Counted from the first letter of the stretch, positions 10,761 to 20,735 are shown. The stretch: 64,000 nucleotides of DNA from Orientallactaga sibirica (GCA_036365145.1 JAEOAD010000801.1:1-64000); one strand, 5' to 3'. The notes: generated from the sequence alone by a model not told the origin. A program made the numbers and translations.

Positions 10761-11130
10761 AAGTCTGTGTCTCTTGGAGGGGTGCTGACTGCCACCTGCT
10801 GGAACTATGGTGGTACTGTTTATGTGTGGAATTGCACCGAAATGGAGTCAAATAGATCGGGAGCACAGGATGCTGGGAGAGAGGACACATATGTATGGTG
10901 GGAGGGATGGAGGAGCCCTAGGGCGACTCTACTTGAAATCTCTCTGTCCAGTATTGATCATCACTGAATATAAAAGACCCCTACTTTAGGCAAGTTACAC
11001 TTGTTTTCTTTTTTTTCTAGGGAGGTAGGTCTGGCTCTAATGGGTAGTGACCATCATATTTTTAGCAGGGTATCTTCCTCCTTTAAGACTGTCTACCTTT
11101 TTGAGATAGGGAGCATCTCTCATTTCACTG
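10761..11130. other. Single-copy sequence with a CTCF-like motif
   Basis: No gene or repeat seen. The reverse complement of 10,791-10,802 reads CCAGCAGGTGGC, fitting the CTCF core CCASYAGRKGGC. Binding is not shown. Confidence 0.5.
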
Positions 11131-11196
11131 CTCATTGGGGCCTGGTGCCCACTCTCTCTCCCTCTCACTCCTTTTAATTAAATAAATTAAAAAATT

Positions 11197-11350
11197 TGCA
11201 GGCATGGTGGCGCAAGCCTTTAATCCCAGCACTCTGGAGGCAGAGGTGAGAGGATTGCCATGAGTTCAAGTCCACCCTGAGAATATAGAGTGAATTCCAG
11301 GTCAGCCTGGGCTACAGTGAGACCCTGCCTTGGAAAACAAAACAAAACAA
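11197..11350 (+). mobile_element. B1 SINE
   Basis: B1 preceded by a tRNA-SINE tail fragment (11,136-11,190, 'gcctggtgcccactctctc'). Confidence 0.92.
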
Positions 11351-11534
11351 AATTAATTAATTTAAAAAATTAAAACATATTTATCTCCAAGAGTCAAATG
11401 TGATGCACCGGCAAGGAATTCCAGCATTTGAGAAGTCGAGGCCTGAGTTGCAGTCGTCTTTGCTATATATTGTGTTCAAGATCAGCCAAGGGTGTCTATC
11501 TCACCTCCACCACAAATTAATGTTCAGATGCCAG

Positions 11535-11655
11535 CCAGGTATGGTGGTGCTCACCTTTAATCCCAGCACTTGGAAGAAGAGGTAGGAGGATTGCTGTGAG
11601 TTCAAGGCCACCCTGAGAATACATAATGAATTCCAGGTCAGCATGAGCTTCAGAA
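11535..11655 (+). mobile_element. B1 SINE, 3' truncated
   Basis: 'agccaggtatggtggtgc' to 'ccaggtcagcatgagc', without tail. Confidence 0.9.
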
Positions 11656-11659
11656 GGCA

Positions 11660-12380
11660 TCCAGGCCTCTTGGAGTTGTAGGGAAAGACTTTCTGGAGTC
11701 TTCGCTGTCTATGAGCCATCTTTTCTCGGAGAACAGACATGGACGCTGGATCAGTATTAAGTAATACTGAAGAATGGAAACTAAAACAGAATGAATGAGT
11801 TACTCTCTTTGGAGCTTATCATTCCCTACTAAAGTTAAAGGGGAGGAACCACACGTGACAAATTGTCACTTGGGCTCATCTTACCTTGAAGATCACCTGG
11901 GAAAGTTCTTTGTTGAAAGTTGTTCCTCTAGTACTGTTGCAAATTGGAGACTTGCTCTCGATCCAGGCACTCGCTATGTGAGACCCCTTGCCTTTACAGG
12001 AAACCACTGACTTCTCCACCCTGACTTTGCCATCGTCCTCTGCTGACAGACTTCTGTCACAGGCGTCTGACACTGGAAATTTGATGCTATTGACCCGAGT
12101 CAACTATGTCACACTGCATTCACTTAGCACCAACCGTAAACCCATCTGGCAGGCGGAAGTGCTGCTCCCTTGCTGTTTCCAAGAGTTTAAAGACATTATA
12201 AGTGTCTTTTGGTCATTTGTAAAATTGGAAAGCCTAGATATGTTCTTCTCTTGCTACCAAGTTGTCAATTGCACCAAGAAGGTGATAAAAAGAGAGACAG
12301 ATGTGAATGGGACACATTCACAGCACTGGTTTCCTCTTCAGGTATCCCACAGTTTTAGGAACGTTCCCTTTGTAATAGCA
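11660..12380. other. Single-copy sequence, possible decayed exon
   Basis: Free of recognised repeats. A 136-codon plus frame (11,988-12,398) and a 75-codon minus frame (11,876-12,103) overlap. Neither matches a family I know. On the minus strand 'ttcaaggtaagatgag' at about 11,876-11,892 is a strong donor consensus at the end of an open stretch. A retroposed or decayed gene is possible but unproven. Confidence 0.3.
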
Positions 12381-12923
12381 GGCTGGGGAGATGGCTGAGG
12401 TGAAAACCTAAGGTGGGGGGTGATCTGTGATTAAAGGAACCCAAAGAGTACCTCTTCCCAGCTCAAGCCTGGTCCACAACAATATTTCTGCAACCTGATA
12501 TTAATTTACATAAAACAGAAATTCAGTGACGAGAGGCTCGCTCAAACTTCAGTGGTTCCTTGTTCTGGATCATCACCTTGTGGGCATGAGAACTCTCATA
12601 CCAAGAAGCAAATCCTGTTTGTCCTCATTTCCATGGTGAGCATTGCTTGCTGGGAAATTGCATGTGGTCACTCACCGTAACCGAAGAAAGACTGCTAAAA
12701 TACCTTTACCCCAAATACTTACTTATTTGAGCACTTAAAATTTTTCTATGTTTTATGTTTAAAAGACAGATGTCTTTTTTTGGTTCTCAAAGCTAGGGTC
12801 TATATATGGCTGCATATATATATATATCACGCTCTAAACACCTCCTCCTGCTTTTGGCTGAGTAACACTGTACTTAGGGTAGTCCAAACTCAGGCGGCCA
12901 TTTTGAGTGTTTTTTTGAAAGAG

Positions 12924-12978
12924 CAGATTCTCTAACCTCCCGTGAACGTGTCGCGGTCACCTGAGGATAGAAAATCTG
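12924..12978. other. Imperfect hairpin, unit I counterpart
   Basis: 22-base arms with four mismatches around an 11-base loop. It is homologous to the perfect inverted repeat at 17,726-17,780. Confidence 0.85.
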
Positions 12979-13249
12979 TAGCCGGACGGGCCAGGAGAAG
13001 GCCTGGGTGTTCCAGGGACTCTCTGCGTGGGAGGAAAACGGGGCTCCCGACAAGCACCTGAGTCATCTGCTCACATCTGTCTGGGACCTCCAGAACTGAC
13101 AGAGGATTTGAGATATTCAGTGGGAGTTTTGAGCACCCTTTCTACCTGAGGCTCACATTTCTGGTGACCCTGCAGACATGGGGGAGTGTCCTAAGTCCCC
13201 AAAGGGAAAAAATTGGGGGTATCTTAAGCCAACATGCATCTACAGAAAA

Positions 13250-13300
13250 AGCTTTTTAAAAAACTTTTTATTTTATCTTATTGTTTTTGGCGAGAGACAC

Positions 13301-13341
<41 letters not shown>

Positions 13342-13563
13342 GGAGGAACACAGAGATGAACACAGAGATGAGCAGTGTATCAGCTGCTGCGAATGAAATC
13401 CAGATGTGGTCGCCCCCTTGTGGCCAAGTGCGGCATTGCACCCTTGCATCACTTTGCATCTGGCTAAACGTGGAAACTGGAGATTGGAACAGCTGGAGAT
13501 TGGAACCAGTGTTCTTAGGGTGAGGAAGCAGGCGCCTTATCCCCTAATCCATCTCTGCAGCCT
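13250..13563 (-). mobile_element. Long variant of the tRNA-derived SINE
   Basis: Minus-strand copy with an AG-rich run at the tail end, and 'catctctgcagcc' as the head. It contains an extra segment 'cgcccccttgtggccaag' compared with the short form. The homologous copy in unit III is at about 17,990-18,203. Confidence 0.8.
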
Positions 13564-13822
13564 AGAAATTCCTTTTGCCTCATAAGCCTTAGGAGCTGAA
13601 GAGTGGGCAGAAGGAATCGAGAACCTCAGACTTGGAAAGTGGACCTTGAGGCACGGAGTCCCCACAAGGAGGCACTTGAGAACCTTCCTGACAACAAAGT
13701 GGTGCAGGTGTGGTGATGGACCACAACAAGGGAAAGGTATGCAAAAATGGCCAATATGCCATTTCTTTATTCAGTTACACTTGCAAAACATCACAAAGCC
13801 AAAATAACAAAAAGAAAAAAGA

Positions 13823-13862
13823 AAGGAAGGAAGGAAGGTAGGAAGGAAGAAAGGAAGGAAGA
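13823..13862. repeat. (GGAA)n tract, unit I
   Basis: Short polypurine tract in the same place as 18,466-18,560. Confidence 0.95.
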
Positions 13863-14114
13863 AAAACAGAAAGGAAACACGCAAGCAATCAAGCAACAGA
13901 GAAAGATAGAAAAACTAAACTACACAATGAATCAAATAAATTACGATCGAAACAGACTGAAGCTTTGACTTTACATAGCCTAAATGCTGGGTATAGTTGT
14001 AAGCTGAGCGATTACATACAACACGTTTGGCAAAAGTCTATTAGGTGCTGCTAAGGAGAGGACTCGATAATCTTTGAAAATGACAGAAAAACCCTATGTG
14101 CTCTATCTCTGCAG

Positions 14115-14251
14115 GAGACACCGAGATGGCTATGCAGGCCTTTGTCATGATAGAGAAAATTCACAGTTGGTTTCAGAAACTTTCCAGAAGATCTCCTGGG
14201 AAAGAAAATTCCACAGACACAAGGCCAGTGTCACCTGGTGTCATCACGTGA
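14115..14251 (+). pseudogene. Exon-like block, copy 1
   Basis: Acceptor 'ctctatctctgcag' is followed by an open stretch encoding DTEMAMQAFVMIEKIH and WFQKLSRRSPG, ending at TGA (14,249-14,251). It is homologous to the copies at 15,706, 16,224 and 18,811. No upstream exon equivalent to 15,936-16,106 was found in this unit. The stop could be natural, or it could be decay relative to the open copy. Confidence 0.45.
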
Positions 14252-14514
14252 AAAGACGACATCATAGAAGCCTCCCTTCAACTGAGATCCAGAGAATGCT
14301 CGCTGGCACTTAGTATGTATGTTAGGACATGAGAAGGATTTAATTCTGTGATTGATACTTCTTAGAAGTTATTCTCACTTTTCCTGGAAACCAATGGTGA
14401 ATAAGTACATGTTAGAAGAGTCTTGGCTGTGAGTTCAAGGCCAGGCTGAGAGACGCCACAGGGAATTGTGTGTCATCTGGGGCCACAGCCGGTCCCTAAG
14501 TGGCACCCAAAAAA

Positions 14515-14881
14515 ATTGTATATATGTTTGTGTATGTATGTATTTATGGATATAAATTTACATATGGCCTTAAACTAATCCTATTATATATATATATATA
14601 TATATATAAATATTTACATATAATTATATATAGCTATATATATATATTATTATAGTATGAATAACGTATAATAATCTATAATGCATGTAATTATATTTTA
14701 TACATGTCATATATGTAAATATATATCACATATATTTTTATATATTTGATATATGTATAAATTTTCATGTATATTTGTATATGAATTCACATATTTACAT
14801 ATAAGTTTATATATAAATTTAAATATATATTCATATATATTCTGAGTAATGTATTATATATAAAATGAATACATAGTATAC

Positions 14882-14938
<57 letters not shown>
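14515..14938. repeat. AT/GT satellite tract, unit I
   Basis: Degenerate TATA/TTTA/CATATA sequence ending in (AT)n(GT)n. The same ordered pieces, such as 'acatatggccttaaac', occur at 16,620-17,050 and 19,205-19,690. Confidence 0.9.
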
Positions 14939-15019
14939 CATACGTATCTATCATCCTCGAAACACCTCCTCCTGCTTTTGGCTGCATGACAATGTACTTA
15001 GGGTAGATGTTACATTTAT

Positions 15020-15195
15020 TTCTTTGGTTTTTGGGGGTTGTCTTGGTTTTCCTGGTAGGACTGGCTCTAGCCCAGGCTGAGGTTGAATTCTCTATGTCGT
15101 CTCAGGGAGGTCTCGAACTCACAGCCACGATGCTCCTCACTCTCTGCCTCCCTCCTAGTGCTGCTGAGATGAAAGGTGTGAGAGCCACCATAGAT
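15020..15195 (-). mobile_element. B1 SINE, diverged
   Basis: 'ggactggctctagcccaggctg' to 'gagagccaccata'. The equivalent copy is at 19,790-19,950. Confidence 0.75.
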
Positions 15196-15369
15196 ATATT
15201 TTATTATTATTATTATTATTACTTCATTTTATTATTTTTATTATTTATAGGAGACATAGAAGGTGTTAGACAGAGACAGAGAGAGTGAGAATGTGACTTC
15301 CAGGTCAGCCTGAGCAACAGTGAGACCCTACCTCTCAAAACCAAAACATAAATAAATAAAATATAGAAG

Positions 15370-15600
15370 GGCTGGAGCGAAGGCTTAGTGGTTAAGGCAT
15401 TTGCTTGCAAAGGCAAAAGAACCAGGTTCGAATCACCACGTCCCACCTTAGCCGGATGCACATGGTGGAGCATGCATCTCGAGTTCATTTGTATTGCCTG
15501 AGGGCCCTGGGGTGTCCATTCTCTCTCCCTCTCCGTCTTCTTCTATCTCTCAGAAATCAATCAATGAATCAAACAATCAATCATTCAATAGAATCAACAA
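15370..15600 (+). mobile_element. tRNA-derived SINE
   Basis: Complete copy from 'gggctggagcgaaggctt' to an ATC-rich tail. A B1 3' tail (15,300-15,345) precedes it. Confidence 0.93.
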
Positions 15601-15705
15601 GTGATTCAGAAACACATTTGGCCAAGGTCTATTAGGTCCCGCTAAGCAATGGACTCGATATTCTTTGAAAATTAGAGAAAAACTCTATGAGCTCTATCTC
15701 TGCAG

Positions 15706-15833
15706 GAGTGACCCAGAATGTTATGCAAGCATTTGTCATGATCAAGAAAACTCAGAGTTGGTTTCAGAAGCTTTCCAAGAGAGAGAAAAGGGGGACGGAT
15801 GGTAGAGCAACCGCAACAGTGGCTCTCCTATAA
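15706..15833 (+). pseudogene. Exon-like block, divergent copy 2
   Basis: Acceptor 'ctctatctctgcag' is followed by an open frame of 41 codons beginning VTQNVMQAFVMIKKTQ and ending in TAA at 15,831-15,833. It is the most divergent of the four copies and loses similarity after 'WFQKLSK'. The acceptor and the FVMI/WFQKLS core are nevertheless kept. Confidence 0.42.
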
Positions 15834-15935
15834 AAATCCCACTGCCATCTATGACATAGAAACATGATTTGCCAAAGCAGACTGCGGCTGATTACACGTT
15901 TAGCTTTTCGTTGTTTTTTTTTTTTTCTTACACAG

Positions 15936-16106
15936 AGGCAATGAGATCTGAGAACAAATTCGACAAAATTCATGAAAAGATACCTCAAACTGTAAAAAAA
16001 GAGAGGAAGAGCGTGCCAGCTGTAAGAGCACCCCAGACAGTGTACAGAGATCTTGAGGAGACGAGCCACACGGCTGGTGGAGGGCAGACTTTGGAAACCT
16101 ACACTG
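15936..16106 (+). CDS. Candidate coding exon of an unidentified gene or pseudogene
   Basis: Preceded by a strong pyrimidine tract ending 'cttacacag' and followed by 'gtgagatgg', a good donor. The 171-base segment is open throughout and encodes a lysine/arginine- and glutamate-rich peptide starting AMRSENKFDK and ending GGQTLETYT. It ends in phase 1, and the next acceptor at 16,221-16,223 supplies two bases of the split codon, so joining to 16,224 keeps the frame across a 117-base intron. I do not recognise the protein family. Only one copy is seen, unlike the neighbouring exon. The exon could belong to a decayed duplicated gene; expression is not shown by sequence. Confidence 0.4.
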
Positions 16107-16223
16107 GTGAGATGGGGAGGATAAACAAAATGTACGAGGGAGCAGAGTTCTAGAGGCTGCTAGAGGAGACGACTAGATAATCTTCGAAAATTACAAAAAA
16201 CCCTATGTGCTCTATCTTTGCAG

Positions 16224-16474
16224 GAGACACACAGATGGCTATGCAGGCCTTTGTCATGATAGAGAAAATTCAGTGCTGGTTTCAGAAACTTTCCAGCAGA
16301 TCACCTGGGCAAGAAAATAACACAGACACAAGGCCAGAGTCACCTGGTGTCATCACATGGAAAGTCGATATCACAGAAGCCTCCCTTAAACTGAGATCCA
16401 GAGAATGCTCGCTGGCACTTACTATGTATGTTAGGACATTAGAAGGATTTAATTCTGAGATTGACACTTCTTAG
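16224..16474 (+). CDS. Candidate coding exon, open copy of the four-fold exon-like block
   Basis: Follows the acceptor 'ctctatctttgcag'. The frame set by the upstream exon stays open for 83 codons to a stop at 16,472-16,474, with the core QAFVMIEKIQCWFQKLS near the start. A donor-like 'gtatgt' lies at 16,425, so the exon may end there. This is the only copy where the stop found after 'PGVIT' in units I and III is absent: it reads TGG there, not TGA. The amphipathic, aromatic-rich core suggests a short helix, but the family is not recognised. It may be a pseudogene. Confidence 0.4.
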
Positions 16475-16624
16475 AAGTTATTCTAACGTTTCCAGGAAAC
16501 CAATTGTGAATAAGTACATGTTACAAGGGTTTGGCTGGAAGTTCAAGGCCAGCCTGAGATGCCACAGGGAATTCTGTGTTAGCCCTGGCTACAGCCATTG
16601 CTACCCTGTACCCCCTCCAAAAAT

Positions 16625-16648
16625 TATGTATGTATGTATTTATGTATG

Positions 16649-16741
<93 letters not shown>

Positions 16742-16745
16742 ATGT
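16625..16745. repeat. (AT)n(GT)n microsatellite, unit II
   Basis: About 45 bp of TA followed by about 35 bp of TG, preceded by a TATG run. Confidence 0.96.
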
Positions 16746-17049
16746 GTGTGTATGTTTCTGTGTTGATGGATACACATTTACATATGGCCTTAAACCTAAT
16801 CCTATTGAGATATATATAAAAATTTATATACATTCACATATAATTATATATATTAGTACATGTATGTATTATGTATTATAAATAACGTATAAAAATGTAT
16901 AATACATGTAATTATATTTTATACATGTCATATATGTAAATATATAACATATATTTATTTATCTAATATATGTATAAATTTCCATGTATAGTCATGTATG
17001 AACTCATATATTTACATATAAGTTTATATATAATTTAAATATATATTCA

Positions 17050-17513
17050 TCTGTGCATATATTCTGGGTGAGCGGGCCGTAAAAGAACACTGTTCCTCGC
17101 ACCTCACGGAGTTCTCACTCTCCTTCCAGGATCCTGCACCGACACCCAAGCTCACTTCAGAAAACCCGAGTCCCTCTCGTCATCAACGACAATGACAGGC
17201 GAGACAGTGGTCCAAGTAATTGGACTCAGAGCCCCGGGAAGATTTTTAAATCTCTCTACCTTACTATTTCAAGCAAGGCCTTGGTCTCTAGCGGCCGGCT
17301 TCTAACCCCTCGAGGCCCTTTCCCGTCAGCCCTCCACAATCTCCTTAGTTAGGCTGGGCCATTCCTAGGAAAACACACCCTCTGTGACCTGTTTGTTCAT
17401 TTTTCAGACATTCCCCTTCCGGTAGGCTCGTAACTAAGAGTGATGGCATGAAATGTAAGATATCGCTCCATTTCCAAAAAGACCCTTCCACTCACCGCCT
17501 GTCCCCTGGCTCA
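17050..17513 (+). other. Single-copy block with an acceptor-like site
   Basis: GC-richer than its surroundings and absent from unit I. 'ctcactctccttccag' at 17,116-17,131 resembles a splice acceptor. The following 60-70 bases are open in more than one frame, one of them stopping after about 21 codons. It could be a terminal exon of the gene suggested at 15.9-16.5 kb. This is inference only. Confidence 0.3.
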
Positions 17514-17541
17514 GCAGTCCAAACTCAGGCGGACATTTAGA

Positions 17542-17703
17542 GCATTTTTTTTTTTTTTTTGGTTTTTCAAGGTAGGATCTCACTCTGGTCCAGGCTGACC
17601 TGGAATTAACTATGTGGTCTCAGGGTGGCCTTGAACTCTCGGCGATCCTCCTACCTCTGCCTTCCGAGTGCTGGGATTAAAGGCATGAGCCACCATGCCC
17701 GGC
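17542..17703 (-). mobile_element. B1 SINE in unit III
   Basis: Complete reverse B1 absent from unit I. It gives an insertion later than the unit duplication. Confidence 0.95.
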
Positions 17704-17725
17704 TTGAGCGTTTTTTTGGAACGAG

Positions 17726-17780
17726 CAGATTCTCTAACCTCGGGTGACCACGGCCCGTTCACCCGAGGTTAGAGAATCTG
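17726..17780. other. Perfect 22-bp inverted repeat with 11-nt loop
   Basis: Bases 17,726-17,747 are the exact reverse complement of 17,759-17,780, around an 11-base loop. The corresponding place in unit I (12,924-12,945 and 12,957-12,978, same loop length) pairs with four mismatches. The structure is therefore conserved in position but perfect only here. It could fold as a stable hairpin in DNA or RNA. Confidence 0.95.
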
Positions 17781-17989
17781 GAGCCGGACGTGCCAGGAGA
17801 AGGCCTGGGTGTTCCAGGGACTCTCTGCGTGGGAGAAAAACGGGACTCCCGACAAGCACCTGAGTCATCTGATCACATCTGTATGGGACCTTCAGAACTG
17901 ACAGAGGTTTGAAAATATTCAGTAGGAGTTTTGAGCGCCCTCTCTGCCTGAGGCTCACACTTTTGGTAACCCAGCAGACCTGGTGGAGT

Positions 17990-18203
17990 GTCAGAGATGG
18001 GTGGGCAGGCAGTGTCTCAGCTGCTGTGCACGAAATCAAGATGTGCGCGCCCCCTTGTGTCCAAGTGCAGCATGGCACCCTTGCATAACTTTGCATCTGA
18101 CTACAGGGGGGACCTGGAGACTGAAATCCCACTCAGGATTCCAACCAGTGTTCTTAGGGTTAGAAGACAGGCGCCTTAACCCCTAAGTATTCTCTCCAGC
18201 CCA
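17990..18203 (-). mobile_element. Long variant tRNA-SINE, unit III
   Basis: Counterpart of 13,250-13,563, without its (AG)n tail. Confidence 0.75.
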
Positions 18204-18460
18204 GAAACTCCTTTTAATTCCTTATAAGCCTTATGAGCTGAAGAGTGGGCAGAAGGAATCGAGAACCTCAGACTTGGAAAGTGTACCTTGAGGCACGGAG
18301 TCGCCAGAAGGAGGCGCTTGAGAACCTTCCTGACAACACGGTGGATGCAGGTGTGGTGATGGACCACAACAAGGGCAAGGTATGGAAAAATCGCCAGTAT
18401 GTCATTTCTTCATTCAGTCACACTTGCAAAACATCGCAAAGCCAAAATAACAAAAAAAAA

Positions 18461-18560
18461 AAAAGAAGGAAGGAAGGAAGAGGAAGGAAGGAAGGAAGGA
18501 AGGAAGGAAGGAAGGAAGGAATAGAAAAGAAAGGAAGGAAGAAAGGAAAGGAAGGAAGAA
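18461..18560. repeat. (GGAA)n tract, unit III
   Basis: Expanded about two-fold relative to unit I. Confidence 0.95.
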
Positions 18561-18810
18561 GTACAGACAGCAAAGACTCAAGCAAGCAAGCAACAGAGAA
18601 AGAAAGAAAAACTGAAATATACAATAAATGAAATGAATTACGATCGAAAGAGACTGAAGCTTTGACTTTACATAGCCTAAATGCCGGGAATAGTTGTAAG
18701 CGAAGCGATGACACACAACCCATTTGGCAAACGTCTATTAGCTCCTGCTAAGGAGACGACTCGATAATCTTTGAAAATTACAAAAAACCCTATGTGCTCT
18801 ATCTTTGCAG

Positions 18811-18947
18811 GAGACACACAGATGGCTAGGCAGGCCTTTGTCATGATAGAGAAAATTCAGTACTGGTTTCAGAAACTTTCCAGCAGATCACCTGGGAAAG
18901 AAAATAACACAGACACAAGGCCAGAGTCACCTGGTGTCATCACATGA
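18811..18947 (+). pseudogene. Exon-like block, copy 4
   Basis: Acceptor 'atctttgcag', then DTQMARQAFVMIEKIQ and the rest of the core. The frame stops at TGA (18,945-18,947), the same position as in unit I. It is very similar to the 16,224 copy apart from that stop and one Met-to-Arg change. Confidence 0.45.
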
Positions 18948-19204
18948 AAAGTCGATATCACAGAAAGCCCCTTAAACTGAGATCCAGAGAATGCTCGCTG
19001 GCACTTACTATGTATGTTAGGACATTAGAAGGATTTAATTCTGAGATTGACACTTCTTAGAAGTTATTCTCACTTTTCCTGGAAACCAACTGTGACTAAG
19101 TACATCTTAGAAGGGTTGTGACCATACGTTCTAGGCCATCCTGAGACACCACCGTGAATTCTGTGTTAGCCCGGGTTACAGCCAGTCCCTACCTCGCACC
19201 CTGC

Positions 19205-19625
19205 CAAAAAAAAAAATAAATAAATAAATATATATACATATATATATATATACATTTTTATATTTATATGATATATATTTATATATATGTATATTTATAT
19301 ATGTATGTATTTATGGATATAAATTTACATATGGCCTCAACCCTAATCCTATTATTATATATATTTACATATTTACATATAATTACATATATATGTATAT
19401 GTAAATATTATGTAGTATATATAATGTATAATAATCTATAACACATGAAATAATATGTTATACATATTATATATGTAAATATATATCATATATATTTACG
19501 TATATATACGTATAAATTTACATATATATTTATGTATGAACTCACATATTTACATATAAGTTTATATATAATATAAATATATATTCATATGTATATATTA
19601 TGTATATTTTATATAAAAATAAATA

Positions 19626-19683
<58 letters not shown>

Positions 19684-19690
19684 ATATATA
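19205..19690. repeat. AT satellite tract, unit III
   Basis: Same ordered pieces as units I and II. It ends in about 50 bp of pure (AT)n with no GT portion. Confidence 0.92.
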
Positions 19691-19789
19691 TATATGGATC
19701 ATGCTCTAAACACCTCCTCCTGCTCTGGCTACATGACACTGTACTTATGGTATTTGTTAAATTTATTTCTTTTTTTTTTTTGTTTTTTT

Positions 19790-19950
19790 TTTTTTTTTTC
19801 GATTTCCAGGTAGGGTCTGCCTCTAGCCCAGGCTGAGCTGGAATTCACTCTGTCGTCTCAGGATGGCCTTGAACTCACAGCCATGGCCCTCCTCACCCTC
19901 TTCCTCCCTCCCCGTGCTGCTGGGATTAAAGGCGTGAGCACCACCATATA
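19790..19950 (-). mobile_element. B1 SINE
   Basis: Reverse B1 after a T-rich run, ending 'gcgtgagcaccacca'. A SINE fragment follows at 20,030-20,112. Confidence 0.88.
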
Positions 19951-20330
19951 TTTTATTTTATTAATATTATTATTATTATCATCATTTCATTTCATCATTT
20001 TTGTTTTTTATAGCAGAGTTAGAAGGGGTCAGACAGAGACAGAGAGAGAGAGAGAATGGGGGCGCCAGGACCTTTGGCTTTGTAGGCAAGCACCTTAAGC
20101 ACTAAGCCATCTCAAATCAAAAACCAAGCAATTAAACTGCTTCCCTAGGTAGCTGACCAAATTTACACAGTCAAGCTCAGATATATCTGACAGTTGGGAA
20201 GTGATTCCTATACTCCTGGAAGAGACAATATTAGTTCAATAGCTTCATTTAAATAATCTGTATAATTTGAAATCTAACCCCCACCCTGTCCAAACATATG
20301 TAGACCTTTTAATAAAAAGTCATACTCTCA

Positions 20331-20485
20331 GCAGGGCGTGGTGGCACATGCCCTTATTCCCCGCACTGTGGAGGCAGAAGTAGTTGGATCCTTATGAGTA
20401 CAAGGCCACCCTGAGACTACAGAGTGAATTCCAGGTCAGCCTGGACCAGAGTGAGACTCTACCTAGACAAACCAAAAAAAAAAAA
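20331..20485 (+). mobile_element. B1 SINE
   Basis: 'cagggcgtggtggcacatg' to an A run. 'aaagtcat' on both sides (20,316 and 20,483) is the target duplication. Confidence 0.94.
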
Positions 20486-20599
20486 GTCATGTTCTCCCAG
20501 ATAAGATTTTATTATAGAACATAAATTTTCCAAGTCACTCTTCAGAAGTGTCCTAGCTTTTAATCTTGAAGAACAAAGATTACAGCAATAAAAATAAGG

Positions 20600-20735
20600 A
20601 AGCAGGTTTTCTGGTGCATGCCTTGAATCCTAGCACTTGAAACACTGAGGGAGGAGGATCGTTTGAGGTCATCATAGGCTACAGAGTGAGTTCTAGAACA
20701 CACCATGCTAGAGTAAGACACTGACTCAAAAGGAA
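20600..20735 (+). mobile_element. Old B1-like SINE
   Basis: Diverged: 'gcatgccttgaatcctagc' and 'gtaagacactgactcaaa'. Confidence 0.65.

Larger units (their letters stand above)
12826..14950 (+). repeat. Local duplication unit I
   Basis: Starts with the block 'ctctaaacacctcctcctgc' that recurs at about 14,955 and 19,702. It then contains, in order, a quasi-hairpin (12,924-12,978), a variant SINE (13,250-13,563), a GGAA tract (13,823-13,862), an exon-like block (14,115-14,251), a B1 tail and a long AT/GT satellite. The same order is found at 17,514-19,700. Substitutions between units are frequent, so the duplication is not recent. Confidence 0.88.
14950..17050 (+). repeat. Local duplication unit II (rearranged)
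   Basis: Begins with the same entry block as unit I. It lacks the hairpin/GGAA portion and carries two exon-like blocks (15,706 and 16,224) separated by a distinct upstream exon candidate (15,936-16,106). It ends in the same AT/GT satellite and 'acatatggccttaaac' stretch as the other units. B1 fragments and a tRNA-SINE (15,370-15,600) interrupt it. Confidence 0.8.
17514..19755 (+). repeat. Local duplication unit III
   Basis: Collinear with unit I from 'gtccaaactcaggcgg' (12,876 in unit I) through the hairpin, variant SINE, GGAA tract, exon-like block and AT satellite to the entry block of a next unit at about 19,700-19,755. It differs by an inserted minus-strand B1 at 17,542-17,703, whose flanks 'gagcattttt' and 'gagcgttttt' look like a target-site duplication. 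Confidence 0.88.

Noticed and set aside
11988..12398. 136-codon frame as a gene
   Set aside because: No recognised domain, no supporting splice or promoter signal on that strand, and its tail enters SINE-like sequence; kept only as a possible relic.
16461..16881. About 100-codon frames on both strands
   Set aside because: They run through (AT)n and (GT)n repeats and give Tyr-Ile and Cys-Val repeats, with no coding signal.
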